Source of the DNA: Malaya genurostris
Lineage: Eukaryota > Arthropoda > Insecta > Diptera > Culicidae
Assembly: GCF_030247185.1 (NCBI RefSeq)
Contig: NC_080572.1
Span: 178,898,866 to 178,962,865, forward strand
Length of the DNA stretch: 64,000 nucleotides
Reading direction: 5' to 3'
Part shown: piece by piece, positions 35,169 to 46,945 of the stretch
Position numbering within the stretch: position 1 is the first letter of the stretch
How the letters are laid out: every line of letters starts with the position of its first letter
Notes under the pieces: generated by a model
What the model saw: only the letters and a program-made list of their open reading frames with translations
Told to the model about the DNA's origin: nothing
The model's database searches: none
Program-made: the position numbers and the translations under genes

Positions 35169-35981
35169 ATGGAAAATCGTATACGTCGAGTAGCAGTTCC
35201 AATCTTCAACGGAACAGAAAAATCGTTCCCATTATGGATGCGAAGATTTGAGCAACATTTGAAGACAGAAGGTCTTGTACATACATTGGATAAATCCCCG
35301 ATAGAAGAGGTTTACGCTGTTCCTGATCCAGCCGCAACAGATGCAGCAGAAATTGAACGTAAAAAGTCATATAATGATCGGTTAAAGGAAGACGATAAGG
35401 CAGTCATCGAATTTTGGTTAGCTCTTGAAGATGATGCTATGGCACAAGTTTTCAATTGCCAGTACGCGAAAGATATTATGACGCAGTTAAAGGAACTATA
35501 TTTACCAAAGGGTAATACTGTAATGCTTGGATTATGCAGACAACTATATACTCTTGGTGTTACAATATTTCGAAGCTTAAAAGAACTTTTTGATGCTCAT
35601 GAAGTACTGATTAGAAAGCTTGAATCAATAGGAGAGGTAATGTTGAAGGCAGACAAGGTCAATACCTTACTTGCTGCTATTCCACAGGGTTACAAGCATG
35701 TTCTAGCAGCACTATCTGTAATGCGAAGCGAAGATCTCGATGCTATGTCTTTAGAGCAAATCAAGCGATTGTTTCTAGATATTTATGAGGAAAAATTAAA
35801 ATCAATAAATCAATCCTCATGTGAAAATGTGACCCATGTAGCAAATATGGCGGGACCGAAAAAGAAAATTGCATGCTATGAATGTGGAAAAATAGGTCAT
35901 AAACGTCGCAACTGCTTCAAATTGAAACAAAAACGAAATGCGGAAAACCCCCAAGGAAGCTATCAGCTGTTGCAAACATAG
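35169..35981 (+). CDS. gag: Copia gag (capsid/nucleocapsid)
   Basis: A 270-residue frame that starts MENRIRRVAVPIFNG 52 bases after the LTR. The central part (residues about 20-210) fits the Ty1/copia Gag fold region (FPLWMRRFEQHL, LYLPKGNT, LLAAIPQGYKHVL). A CCHC zinc knuckle CYECGKIGHKRRNC lies at 236-249. Gag would form the particle and bind element RNA. In copia elements gag and pol are one frame; here the frame shifts at about 35955 and runs into a stop at 35981, so protease is no longer joined to gag. Confidence 0.88.
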   Translation: MENRIRRVAVPIFNGTEKSFPLWMRRFEQHLKTEGLVHTLDKSPIEEVYAVPDPAATDAAEIERKKSYNDRLKEDDKAVIEFWLALEDDAMAQVFNCQYAKDIMTQLKELYLPKGNTVMLGLCRQLYTLGVTIFRSLKELFDAHEVLIRKLESIGEVMLKADKVNTLLAAIPQGYKHVLAALSVMRSEDLDAMSLEQIKRLFLDIYEEKLKSINQSSCENVTHVANMAGPKKKIACYECGKIGHKRRNCFKLKQKRNAENPQGSYQLLQT

Positions 35982-37966
35982 CACTAATGGCATCACATGT
36001 TTGCATGGATGTTCAAGAAAATCCTCGTATAAATAGAGAAAATCATCAGCTAGATCAACAAATTCGTCAACTATGTCTAAAGGATATGCCAGTAAAATTT
36101 CCTTGTGTGTTGGATTCATATGATTAGATACATCGAGGCTTTTAATCGTCTTTGGGAAATAGAAAACATTGAAATATCTACAGCTGAAAATGGTAAGCGA
36201 ATGGTTTGCAAGAAAGCTGGTAATGTATCGTTATTAAATAATAAAAGATTACGGGTAGAACTTTATAATCCACTTTTTATTCCAAGTCTCCAATATAATT
36301 TAATATCAGTTTCTCGAATTGAATCCGCAGGTATGTCAATTTCATTTGTTAATGGTCTAGTTAAAGTTTATAACAAAGGAAAAATAATTATTCTAGGAAA
36401 GAGAGTCGACGGTTTATATTTATTAGATCTCTACTTGGATAAAATTGAAAAGGTGTGTTTTGGAAATGTGCAGGATAAAGTATTATTGTTGCATAAAAGA
36501 TTTGGACACATGGGCAGCTCAAATTTGAAGAGGCTGGTATCTGAAAATATGACAGATGGGTTGGATTTACAACTTCTGTCATTCAAAAATGATAATGCTG
36601 TTTGCGAACCTTGCATAGCAGGAAAACAGACTCGAGAGCCATTCAAAAGAGCCATAGAAAATAGATCTAAAAGGCCTCTAGAACTTATACATACAGATGT
36701 TTGCGGACATTTACTTGTAGATACATATGATGGATATCGTTATTTCATTAGTTTTATCGATGATTATACTCATTTTTTAATTTTATATTTAAGCAAACAT
36801 AAGTACGAAGCTTTTAATAAATTCAAAGAGTATGAAGCTTTTGCAATAGCTCATTTCAATTTAAAAATTGCTAAATTAAGGTCAGATAATGGTGGTGAAT
36901 ATTTCAATTCAGAATTTATAAATTATTGTAAACAGAAAGGAATTAATATGCATCCAACTGTACCATATACTCCGCAACAAAATGGGGTAAGTGAACGAAT
37001 GAATAGAACAATAATGGAAAAAGTTCGAACAGTTTTAAACAACTGTAAGGGTCCAATGTATTTATGGGGCGAGGTTTTAAATTCCTCAGTATATGTAATT
37101 AATCGAAGTCCTACAAATGCTTTGAATGTACCAAAAACTCCGTATGAAATGTGGTTCGATTCAAAGCCTAATGTAAAGAAACTTAAGGTGTTTGGGTGTG
37201 TTGCGTACTCACATATCAGCAAAGAACACCGAACAAAACTAGAAAATAGAACTCAAATAAAGGCATTTGTTGGATATGCACCCAACGGTTTTCGTCTTTG
37301 GAACAATACAACTAAAAATATTGTTATTTCCCGTGATATTATTTTCAATAAATCTCGTTCTTTCTTTGAATCAATAAATCCTAAGATAATTCAGAACATT
37401 GGTGTCACATATTGCGAGGTGGATACACCTGCAATATCGAATACACCTATCACTCAATCTGTTAATCAAAATCAAGAGGATTCTATAATCAATACTTGTA
37501 TTCGTGAAGAAGATAATATTAATAATTATGAAAACTATATACAAGCAAATTCAGAAGATGAATCAGAAAATTATTCTGGACTTCGTAGATCTCAAAGAAA
37601 TATCAAACGTCCTGATTGGTTAAACAATTTTGACACTAGTTTTGTTTCATCTGAAGAATTGGAAGAAATTCCTCAAAATATAACTGATTTAATTAAACGC
37701 AGTGACTGGAATTCATGGAAACAAGCCATTAATGATGAGCTTCATTCTTTGTCTGAAAACAACACATGGTCTTTGATTAGCGAAATTCCACCAAACAGAA
37801 AAGCAATAAATTCCATGTGGGTGTTTACCATCAAAGATTGTGAAGATTTTTCCACTCCACAATACAAAGCTAGACTTGTTGCAAAAGGTTGTTCACAAAG
37901 ACCGGGTATAGATTACAATGAGACATTTTCTCCAGTAGCAAAAATGACTACAATTAGAATGATGAT
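35957..37966 (+). pseudogene. pol: Copia pol, protease to RT N-terminus, broken
   Basis: After gag the reading passes to another frame (LSAVANIALMASHV) up to CVLDSYD and a TAG at 36125-36127, exactly where the protease DSGA motif should be; the motif is lost. The frame open from 36105 then carries the GAG-pre-integrase HHCC zinc finger (H130, H135, C167, C170 in that ORF), and the integrase core with D198 (IHTDVCG), D261 (RSDNGGEY) and E297 (NGVSERMN), giving the D-D35-E spacing. The RT N-terminal part (MWVFTIKD, YKARLVAKG, YNETFSPVAKM) follows, until a MITE cuts the gene at 37966. Confidence 0.9.
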
Positions 37967-38790
37967 TAGGGTGGGACAAAATATTGATTTTAGCTCCACT
38001 AAACTTTTCGTGTTCCTTTTGGGTCCCATAAGCACCATGTAAAATTTTAGCTCGATAGGAGAAACTATATTTTCGCGCCCGCGGTTCAAAGTTTGTATGG
38101 GATTTAGTATGGGAAAACAAACTTTTAACAAAAAAATCATCTGGAGGTCACCCTATATACTCAAAAAATCAGCGGGCATGTAATTTTTGTAGGAAATTTA
38201 ATGAGGAAGAAAACCTTCGAAGACTGTAACATAATTCGACATCTGTGAAAAATGTTATTAAAGAAAAACCGACACAAGGTCCGAACGATGGCTCATTCCT
38301 TAATGTATCTAGCACCACTGCTGCTAGTGGTGGTAATGTGAGTTTGCTTTCTTTTATTATGCTACAACGGTTGATCTGAGTTGTTTGATGTCTTCACAAT
38401 AGTTGCTCGGTGTAGTTTGAAGATTTTTTTAAACTTAAAAACCATGTTCCAAAACTCACTGTAAAGACACACAAAAAACTAACTTTTTTTTGAAGAAATA
38501 CAATTTTGAAGTCTTCAACAATATTGTAGATAAACTCAAATACTATAACTTTGTCGAAGACATAAACCATCTGCCTCATATGGTTTAGAAGATATGTACG
38601 ACAGAAAAATAAGAAAACAGAAAAACTTGGAATCAATGTTTTTTTCATAGTATTAAATGAAATCATCATGAAAATATAGTTTCTCCTGTCGAGCTAAAAT
38701 TTTACATAGTTTCTATGGGACCCAAAACGAACACGAAAAGTTTGGTGGAGCGAGAAAATATATTTTCCCATACAACCTTGTCCCACCCTA
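37967..38790. mobile_element. hAT-like MITE inserted in the Copia RT gene
   Basis: The 824-bp insertion has ends TAGGGTGGGAC and GTCCCACCCTA, and long imperfect inverted repeats of about 110 bp (both contain CTTTTCGTGTTC, TTTGGGTCCCATA and AAAATTTTAGCTCGA). It is flanked by the perfect 8-bp duplication ATGATGAT (37959-37966 and 38791-38798), the hAT signature. It has no transposase gene. It interrupts RT between TTIRM and ISIACQK. Confidence 0.92.
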
Positions 38791-40021
38791 ATGATGATAT
38801 CAATTGCTTGTCAAAAGAAATTACTCATTCATCAAATGGATGTAAAAACCGCATTTTTAAATAGTCATTTAACGGAAGAAATTTATATGAAACTTCCTAT
38901 GGATGAATATGGAAACTCGGGATTATGCAAATTAAATAAAAGTATATATGGATTAAAACAAGCAGGAAGAGCATGGAATTATAAATTTAACAATGTAATT
39001 TCAAAATTCGGTTTCATAAGACTCAAAGAAGACAATTGTTTGTACATTCATAAGGACAAAGAATTGTATGTGGTTTTATACGTTAATGATATTTTAATTT
39101 TAGGAAAAACCATAGAGTACATACACTGGATAAAAGAGAAACTCTCGATCCATTTCAAAATGAAAGATTTAGGCGAGGCAAAACATTTCCTTGGTCTTGA
39201 CATCATTCAAAATTTTGAAAGAGGAATAATCGAGTTGTCTCAGCAAAACTATATCCAGAAAATTCTTCAACGTTTTGGTATGAGCCATTGTAAACCTGTA
39301 TCTACTCCAATGGATCCTAATTATAAATGGAAAAGTGCAGAAATACAATGTAATGAACCATTTAAGCAATTATCAGGTTGCTTACAGTATTTGGCTCTAA
39401 TTTCAAGACCTGATATAACCATATCTGTGTGTATTTTAAGTCAATTTCAGAGTTTACCAGGGAATGAACATTGGATGGGTTTAAAAAGAATTTTACGATA
39501 TCTACAAGGAACAATATCATTACATCTGGTATTCACAAGAAAGAACTCTAACATACCATTGGAAGGCTACGCAGATGATGATTTTGCAAATGATGTTGAA
39601 AACCGAAAGTCAAATTCAGGATATGTTTTTAAGGTTTACGGAAATATCATATCATGGAGTAGCAATTGTCACATTGTCCTCGACGGAATCCGAATTGGTA
39701 TCATTATGTCATGCAACCAAAGAAGGGATTTGGTTGTCAAATATACTGAGTGAAATAGGAATCACCGCTATTCCTTTTACTATATATGAGGACAACATCC
39801 CTTGTATAAGGATTGCTGAAGAACCTAGAGAACATCAAAGAACTAAACATATAGATATAAAATACGTATTTATTAGAGAATTAATCAAAGATAAGAAATT
39901 AATTATAAAGTATTTGTGTAGTAAAAACCAATTAGCAGATATTTTTACAAAAGCTTTAACAAAAATAAAATTTTTGGAATCCGTGCACTCACTAGGAATG
40001 ACAAATTGGAGGGAGGTGTGA
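38791..40021 (+). pseudogene. pol: Copia reverse transcriptase and RNase H, inactive
   Basis: The gene resumes after the MITE in a frame of 320 codons: the RT Asp in QMDVKTAFLN, KSIYGLKQAGRAW, then the active site reads LYVND where the family has YVDD. The first Asp codon is AAT at 39085-39087, so catalysis should be lost. RNase H has EGYADDDFANDVENRKSNSGY. A frameshift at about 39660-39680 moves the remainder (TLSSTESELVSLCHATKEG, YEDN, REHQRTKHIDIKYVFIRE) to another frame, which ends near 40021 over the 3' LTR start. Confidence 0.92.
40008..40016 (+). promoter_or_regulatory. polypurine tract of the Copia element
   Basis: GGAGGGAGG directly precedes the TG of the 3' LTR. In LTR elements this RNase H-resistant stretch primes plus-strand DNA. 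Confidence 0.85.
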
Positions 40022-40420
40022 AAATATAAACAATTTATCATTTCTCATAGAAATTATAATAACATAGTATGCTGATCTATAAATAGAAAAACAAGATATA
40101 AATAAACTATTCTTTCCATAGAAACCACAATGATATAAATAGGTATAGGCTCATGTTACTTTGATATTAGGATATAATTTAAGGATATTCAATATACATC
40201 ACTAAAGGAATTTGTTCCCCAATAAAGACTAGGTTCAGTCAACATTTAAATGTTAGTTCTAATAAACCCATAAATAAATTATACATCAAACAGTTATCAG
40301 TGTTTCAATAAACAACGGTTTAAGGTAGGAATTTCTGAGTGGGTATTCCACTAGAAATTTCGTCCTGTTTGCTTCATTATCCCGGGTACGACAAACCAAT
40401 CTGCCGCATACCTCTGCACA
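40017..40420 (+). repeat. 3' LTR, intact
   Basis: 404 bp from TGTGAAAATATA to CTCTGCACA. It provides the uninterrupted version that reveals the Helitron insertion in the 5' LTR. Confidence 0.93.
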
Positions 40421-40425
40421 CTATC

Positions 40426-40845
40426 GCTATCTGCGTTAATAGCAGAATGAGAGAGTGCGAATTGGTTTATATGTAATAATTCATTTGAAACGCGAAAATA
40501 ATTGAAATTCTTCAAATAGGTCAAGTATATCTTCAAATAGGTCAAGTATAAGTAGTATGATTCTATCGCAATTATCAACTGCCTGTATAGAATCGGATCG
40601 CGAAACGAAAATAAGCGACCGTTTGCTGCTTCAGAGAAAATCCCCACAGCAGCGTGCTAATCTTTGATTCTCAGAAATGTCATCGAGAGAAATTCGCTCT
40701 CGCATTGGTGTCTATTCTATGTTAAATGAGCCATGGGTTTTTGTTGCTGCGATGATATCCGTCTCTCTTTGATGGCACTGATTCAATCGTGTGAAGAGTT
40801 GCTAGTGAGCGTTCTTTGATACGATAAAAGCCATCCTTGCTTTTT
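40426..40845 (-). repeat. diverged inverted copy of the Helitron internal segment
   Basis: Its reverse complement matches about 33526-33800: shared words are GGCTTTTATCGTATCAAAGA, CTCTTCACACGATT, CAGTGCCATCAAAGAGAGAC and CGATCCGATTCTATAC. It holds a near-exact 21-bp tandem duplication (CTTCAAATAGGTCAAGTATA) at about 40512-40552. It abuts the right target duplication of the Copia element. Confidence 0.65.
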
Positions 40846-41099
40846 GTGTATAAATCATTATTCTATTCTTATAGGTGTTTTATGCACATGTTCCAAAAAA
40901 CATTCAGAAAAGTGCAATATTATACTGTGTTCCAAGGGTGTAATTTGCTGATTCAGAAAACTGAAAGTTTGGAAGCTTTCGATACGGTAAGAAATAAAAC
41001 ATTGATTGGCAAACTCGAGAATTGGTAGGATAAGAAAATGTTAATTATTCATACAAAACTGTAAGATATAAACTAAAAACGCGTCGATTGCTTTCCAAT

Positions 41100-41445
41100 T
41101 GTAAGGATTCGAAAGTCTTTCGGTAATGTTTGAAACCATTCGATGCAAATATTTCACACATTGTAAAACCGGTTCAGGATACAATCAAAGCACGGGAGGT
41201 GCAAACCCACCTGCCGCATTCACCAGATTTGGCCTCTTTCGACTACCATTTGTTTTTGGCGATGAGCTATGCATTGGCTGACCAGTACTTCGATTCCTAT
41301 GAAAAAAGTCGAAAATTGACTGTCTGCTTGGTTTGCTTTAAAAGACGAACATTTCTATTTGCGTGGCATCCATAAATTGCCAGAAAGGTGGTCAAGATGT
41401 ATAAAAAGCAATGGTCAATACTTTGAATCATTTTCTCATTTTCAT
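41100..41445 (+). pseudogene. mariner (DD34D) transposase fossil, C-terminal part
   Basis: Fragments read ISHIVKPVQDTI, LPHSPDLASFDYHLFLAMSYALADQYF (the third catalytic Asp is the second D of this block) and, after a frameshift, MRGIHKLPERWSRCIKSNGQYF. These are mariner C-terminal landmarks. The N-terminal part is missing. Confidence 0.8.
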
Positions 41446-41686
41446 TCAAATTCAGTGTTCCGTTTTCAACTAAAAAACGCTCATTTCATACTGGTATACC
41501 AGGTAAATTTACCAATATTCGGTAGGCCATTCAATATCACTTGTCGATTTGACATCGCAGCTTATCGCCATTTCTCGTGGAACTGGAAAATATAGAAATT
41601 GTGTGAGAGAAAAGATCTTGATATTTTGCGAAAAGATAGTGGTAAGAAAATTTAAGAATTCGTTCTCATACATATTTGTAGATATC

Positions 41687-42214
41687 TGAGAGTGATTTTT
41701 TAAGAGATATAGGGTTTGATTTTGAAAAAAATATAAATTAAAAAAATTGATGAATTCTTTATTGAAATCGATAGAACGATGAATTTAATTTAATGTTTGA
41801 AGATTGCAAATGTTGGACGCGGCTCCGCTTTAGATGGCCAATGTGCAAGGTCCAATTATGGTAAACTCTTTCCACCATATCGTTCGGTATTTCACGAATA
41901 ATGACACCGGCCCATAATTTGCACAAAACAGTGACTTTTTTGGGATGCATTGGGAGCTATTGCAATGCTTCTGGCTTGTCTTCACTTCATATGCGGCAAT
42001 TTTGATTGTTGACCTATCCATTCAACCAGAAATGAGCTTCGTCGTTGAACACAATTTTTCGATAAAAAAGTGGATCTTCCTCCTTTGTCAGCATCCATTC
42101 ATGATTAAATTATAGACTAAACTGAACAAGTTTGACAATGACACAAAATACGATTTACGCGTGATTTGTCAAAAACAGTGTTGCCAAAAAGACACCAGCA
42201 AAAAAATCACCCTT
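41687..42214 (-). pseudogene. DD41D-type Tc1/mariner element, internally deleted fossil
   Basis: Minus-strand fragments read DPLFYRKIVFNDEAHFWLNG (first catalytic Asp), LPMHPKKVTVLC, then jump to REIPNDMVERVYHNWTLHI and GHLKRSRVQHL, skipping the middle with the other catalytic residues. The ends GAGAGTGATTTTTTAAGAG (left) and AAAAAAATCACCCTTTA (right) are inverted and match the ends of the younger copy at 60942-61866. Confidence 0.75.
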
Positions 42215-42375
42215 TAAAAACAAATGCTCCTGTCGTGTTGCGTTTGTATTTTTTTTTGTTTTAATGTTTTGTGTTGAAATGAAGGTTAAACCCTCTAACT
42301 CGTACTCCAATATAAATGAAAAAATTCGAACTATCCCAACCCATTGAGGTAATTCAGTTTACAGCAGATCTTTCC

Positions 42376-42447
42376 TTTTAAGATAGTATGAATATCAAGA
42401 TTTTAAGATAGTATGAAAATATTTTAAGATAGTATGAAAATATCAAG
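42376..42447. repeat. three-copy minisatellite, 21-25 bp unit
   Basis: TTTTAAGATAGTATGAA recurs three times with short A/T-rich linkers. Confidence 0.8.
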
Positions 42448-45309
42448 TATCGCTCTGACAACACAGAAACATCAAACCAAGATATGATGGTAAAATTTGT
42501 TATTATTTTGACCTTTGTTTGCTATTTACACCTACTCGGGCCTGAATCGACGTTAACACGTTTAAAGGGTGGGCAAACGAATAAAATAAATTTAATTCAT
42601 GCATTCTCACCGGCTGAACGCTCGAAACTAAAAGATATAATAACTTAGGTCACAAAAGGTGAAAAAAATATTCTGGGGCACTTTACTAAAAATTTCCATT
42701 GCATAGGAAATGAAACGAATGGAAAAGATGTAAAAGCTAATGACGATTTGATGGAACAATAACACAATCGTATTGGAAGCCAAACAGTAAATAGTAGTCG
42801 TTTTAAGAAAGGAAGTACCTGTTCCAATCGAAACATTTTTTTCTTCTTTCGCAAAATGTATAATCCACGTTTGTCTTCTGGGCCGATGGAAATCCGATTA
42901 GTTTGAGTGCTTTAGAATCAAAAGCATGTTTGCTTTATCGTACCATGATACTCTGGCAAACATGTCGGTCTATTCTATCCGGCCGCCGAGGATTGCGAAG
43001 ATGTTCCCGGAAGGGTATAGCCTCTAAAAACAACACACCCAGCAATCTCGGATTAGTTGCGCTAAAGCCAATAGATAAAATAAACTGATCACACACCAAC
43101 CGGTTTGGATTCTCGTTGTAATCCAGATTGTTTTCATTTCACCTATGGTCTTAGCCAGGATCCAACACGAATAACAATTCCTCCGTGATGTGTTTCTGTG
43201 CTAGAACATGTTCTGTTTGTTTTCAGTAGATTGAGATGAAATGTTGTGCATGTATTATAAATATCATATTCCTGTATTATTGCAAAAATACAGGAACGCT
43301 TTACTTCACAGGTGAAACTTTAAGACAGCCTGATACAAACAAACACCATACCCTAGTTGAAAGAAGGGCATTTTCACACGTAACTTTCTTTTATGCGCCC
43401 TTTACTCACCCAATACCAAGCCCGACACAGATTCCCTATTGAAATCGATTTAACGAGCGTAATAAAATTACAAAGCGACTGCCTTTCTTATGCGGAAGGA
43501 AGTGAATATACGATACCTGACACGAGGCGTCCTCTGCCAGACCAACTTAAGCAAGCAACATTCCGAACGAAAAGCGGGGAGGAGAAAAACTTTCAACTAC
43601 TGAAGAAAAGCCTGGACCATAGAGGCGCACCCGGCCGGCTTCAGGGAGAGACATAACAAGATTTCATTTTTCATGGGTAACGACTTTCACCCCCAACCGA
43701 AATCTGTTCAACCTTTGTGCTCGTTTCTTCAACCCGGTGTAGCCTCGAGTGCAGCAGCGGCAGGTAGATCGGATCATTCATCTTGAAATATTTACAACCA
43801 CTGATTGGGTTCTCATTTCTTTCGTTCCGTCTCGCTCTAGGTCGAAGAGGAGATTTTCCGACACTGCCATAGGGCTGATAGAAGAGATGAAAAAGCAGTC
43901 ACTGAAAAGTGCTTTTCTTAGCTCGGAGGCCGAACACAAATGAGTGATTGAAGCCAATTGACTTGATGACATCTGATTGTGTCTGAAAGGAGGTGTCGTT
44001 TTGGTTTAGAATCAAATTTTTCGTTTGATTTATTGCTTTACTTTATACTGATATTCTATGGATTTTGAATAAAAAAAAACGATCGATAAAAATACGCATT
44101 CTTTGATCGGAGATTTTTTTTGCTTTTGAATGAAATAAAAAAATGCTTCTAACTGTCATCAGCTGTCATTATTCATCGAATCGTCCGTTTGCCAAACACA
44201 AACCCCTTCTTCTCAAATTGCCAAAGCTAATCTACTGCTCCACTGACTGTTGAATATCCAAAGCAAATGTTTTCATAATAAAACGATAATTTCCTACAGC
44301 CACAGAATGAAAAAGCAATAATGTCATAAACATCCATAAAACTGCCGTAATTGATAGTAAAACTTTTTAAACTGCTCGCCCTAACCCCCACTTATCATAT
44401 CGGCGAGCCCAAGTCAGACAGCGCTAGAACCCTTTCATCGTATCCTTTCGACTGGGCGATTGCTCCCGTGTTGGCTCAACCGAATTGTGCTTAGTGGATA
44501 GGTCGGTATGTACGTATGTGCTATGCGGTCTTTACTAGTGGAAATTTCGAAAAGTTATCCCAAAGTAAAACGAACATCGGATATCCTATCAGATTCCGCA
44601 TTGCCGTTAGTTGGCGATAGAAGAATGCGATAAAAAAAATCTAGCAAAACATTTAATAGTTCATAAAGAAAATATTATCCTGTGCTCTGGCTTGATGCAT
44701 GTCTGGTGGTAATTAAATAAAAATGTTGCTACTTTGTAGAGTTTTTTTTTCTTTTCTTGCAACAAAATACAGTGACTTGTCTTCGTAGAACAACATTGCC
44801 GGGATGTTCTTTGAAAAGTGTCACACAAAACGAACTACTCCATGATTCGAATTGCACTGAATATTTATTAAACTTGGTATGTGGCATCGAATTAGGGGGA
44901 CTCCACTGGTCATACTCGCAGTGCATCTGAAGTAATAGTCGGTGTTGTCGGATTTCTATGGAATGTGTGAAAGTTTACAAGTCGATCGTGTCATTCAGAC
45001 TGAAGGTCTAGGGTTGGTTTGCAGCGGACCCATTCGCGACTGTTTTTATTTTATTCTTCCAGTGGTCGTGTTTCATCTCGCGTTGCTGACAGCAGAGCGA
45101 GCAGGAGAAAAGGGATACTGGTGAGATCGTTCTTATTTTTCTTACTTATCATATTTCTCCTGAGTAACGAAAATCAGGTTTTGTTGAGATCATATTGTTT
45201 ACCAGAACATATCCGGATCTCTTTCCCTCCCTACTAACACATCTCCTATTCCGTGATGCTCGTGGAGATACAGTGGTACCCGCGGTCTCTAGAAACAACG
45301 AGTATCGGA
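42448..45309. other. 2.9 kb without recognisable gene or element
   Basis: ORFs are short and motif-free. GC-rich patches at about 43540-43650 and 44380-44520 contrast with AT-rich surroundings. This could be host DNA or old, unrecognised repeats. Confidence 0.35.
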
Positions 45310-46945
45310 CTAACATTCCTTCCTTTCAGATGGTGTCTTCGAGAAGTTGTTCTATGGTTTCAATACCTATTAAATGATTGACTAAACAGTTCGTATTGTA
45401 TTTACAAGGTGGTCTTCTGTAACTGAAAATCAGAATTGTTCAGGAGAGTGATGTTATTAATCAGTTTTTCGAGAAGTTGGTGAGGGATTGACAAATTGAA
45501 AACTGTTTTACTAGAAGGCGCTAGTAAGCTACTGGAGTATTAGGATGAATATCGACATCTGAAATCTGATGAAACTCATGTATCCTATTGAAGTTTTGAC
45601 TATTTACAGGACATGTATTGCTTATTTTATTTAATAAAATTTAATTTTTTTTGGAACTGGGAAAAGCCCAATGAAGCGAAAATTTCATAGTCTCGCTCAT
45701 CATTAGACAACAAATCTCTTCATATTTCATATCAACGAATTATAATTTATTATGATAGCTCCTATAACTGAGTCTACCACTTAAGGACTAGAAAGGCAGT
45801 TTGAAAATAATTGGGTACAATGACTAAATAGACGATACATTAAAAAAAAATCGTTATCAGATAATGCTGATTAAATTTTCAGGAATGGATGAGATTTAAT
45901 ATAACGAAAGTGAATGTCTAAAGTTAGGATAATCAGCTCGAGATTGAAACCAAATCGGTTACCCAAACAGCCTAAGAGACATTTGGGCGAACGGATAAAA
46001 ATTGCAAATCGATAAATTGTAGGGATCCCTCCAAAGGAGACTACAAAGAGTGAACCGGAGAAGTTTATTCTGAATAGTTTCGACGCGTTGGATGTCGAGT
46101 TAACAATATGGAGCCCAAACGACAGCACGATTTTCAAGAATTGCGCGAAACAGTTCACAATATATAGCTCCTAAAATATCACACATTTAAGATATGTTAG
46201 ATATGATTTTTAGTAATCTACGTTGTATTGAGCACTAGCGCATATGCTATACGAAATGGACAAATTTTACACTAAAACACCCTCAATTATGTAGTTAAAG
46301 ATCTTGCGAATAATTTTCGTGCAAACGAAACGAGTATTCTGATAGATACTGTAAACATTACCGTTCACAATACAGTGAAACAGTTGTCAACTAATTTTAA
46401 TTGAAATATCACTTTTAGTCTCTACAAACACACAAAAACTCTCCGAAGACAGTACGGTTCTATGCTATACTGTTTGTTTCATTTTATTAGCGTCTTTAGT
46501 CGTTCATGATCATTCGCCTAATATACTCAATTTTTAGGAGTTTTCAAGAAATGTGGTGGTCGTTAAGAAATTGGTGGTCGTTATAAAATAAAATTGAAAA
46601 AAAACCATAAATATCAGTTTTAATATACTTATCATTATATCTAGCAATACAAATAATCAAAACTTTAATATAAGGTTTGAGTTTCACTCCCTCAAGTTCC
46701 TCAGATTTCAGATGTCGATGGCGTATTCTTGCAAATACTCTAGTTGCTTACTAACGCCTTCTAGGAAAACAGTTTTTGATTTGTCTATCCTCCATCAATT
46801 TATTGAAAAACTGATCAATAACATCACTCTCGTAAACAATTATGATTTTCAGTACCTGAAGACTACTTTGCAAATACAATACGAACTGTTTAGTCAATCA
46901 TTTAATAGGTATTGAAACCCTAAAACAACTTCTCGAAGATTTAAT
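45310..46945. repeat. large inverted repeat (foldback-like structure)
   Basis: The left arm at about 45315-45580 (TCTTCGAGAAGTTGTTCTA, CAATACCTATTAAATGATTG) is the reverse complement of the right arm at about 46690-46940 (CAATCATTTAATAGGTATTG, ACAACTTCTCGAAGAT). The arms differ by roughly one base in seven, so they are old. The 1.1-kb spacer holds an RT fossil. Confidence 0.75.
45885..46165 (-). pseudogene. non-LTR reverse transcriptase C-terminal fossil
   Basis: On the minus strand, shifting frames read ILENRAVVWAPYC, LDIQRVETIQNKLLRFTL and WRDPYNLSICNFYPFAQMSL. This matches the segment after the thumb of Jockey-superfamily elements (compare 54900-55200 in this window). Too little remains to place it further. 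Confidence 0.6.

Larger units (their letters stand above)
33083..40420 (+). mobile_element. Ty1/copia LTR retrotransposon with two nested insertions
   Basis: The element starts TGTGAAAATATAAAC and ends CTCTGCACA (TG...CA), flanked by the 5-bp duplication CTATC at 33078-33082 and 40421-40425. Order gag, protease, integrase, reverse transcriptase, RNase H identifies Ty1/copia. The 5' LTR is split by a Helitron and the RT gene by a hAT-like MITE. I count nine differences between the two LTRs over about 404 bp, so the insertion is moderately young. The coding part is inactive: a frameshift after gag, a lost protease motif, an RT active-site change and a shift in RNase H. Confidence 0.93.
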
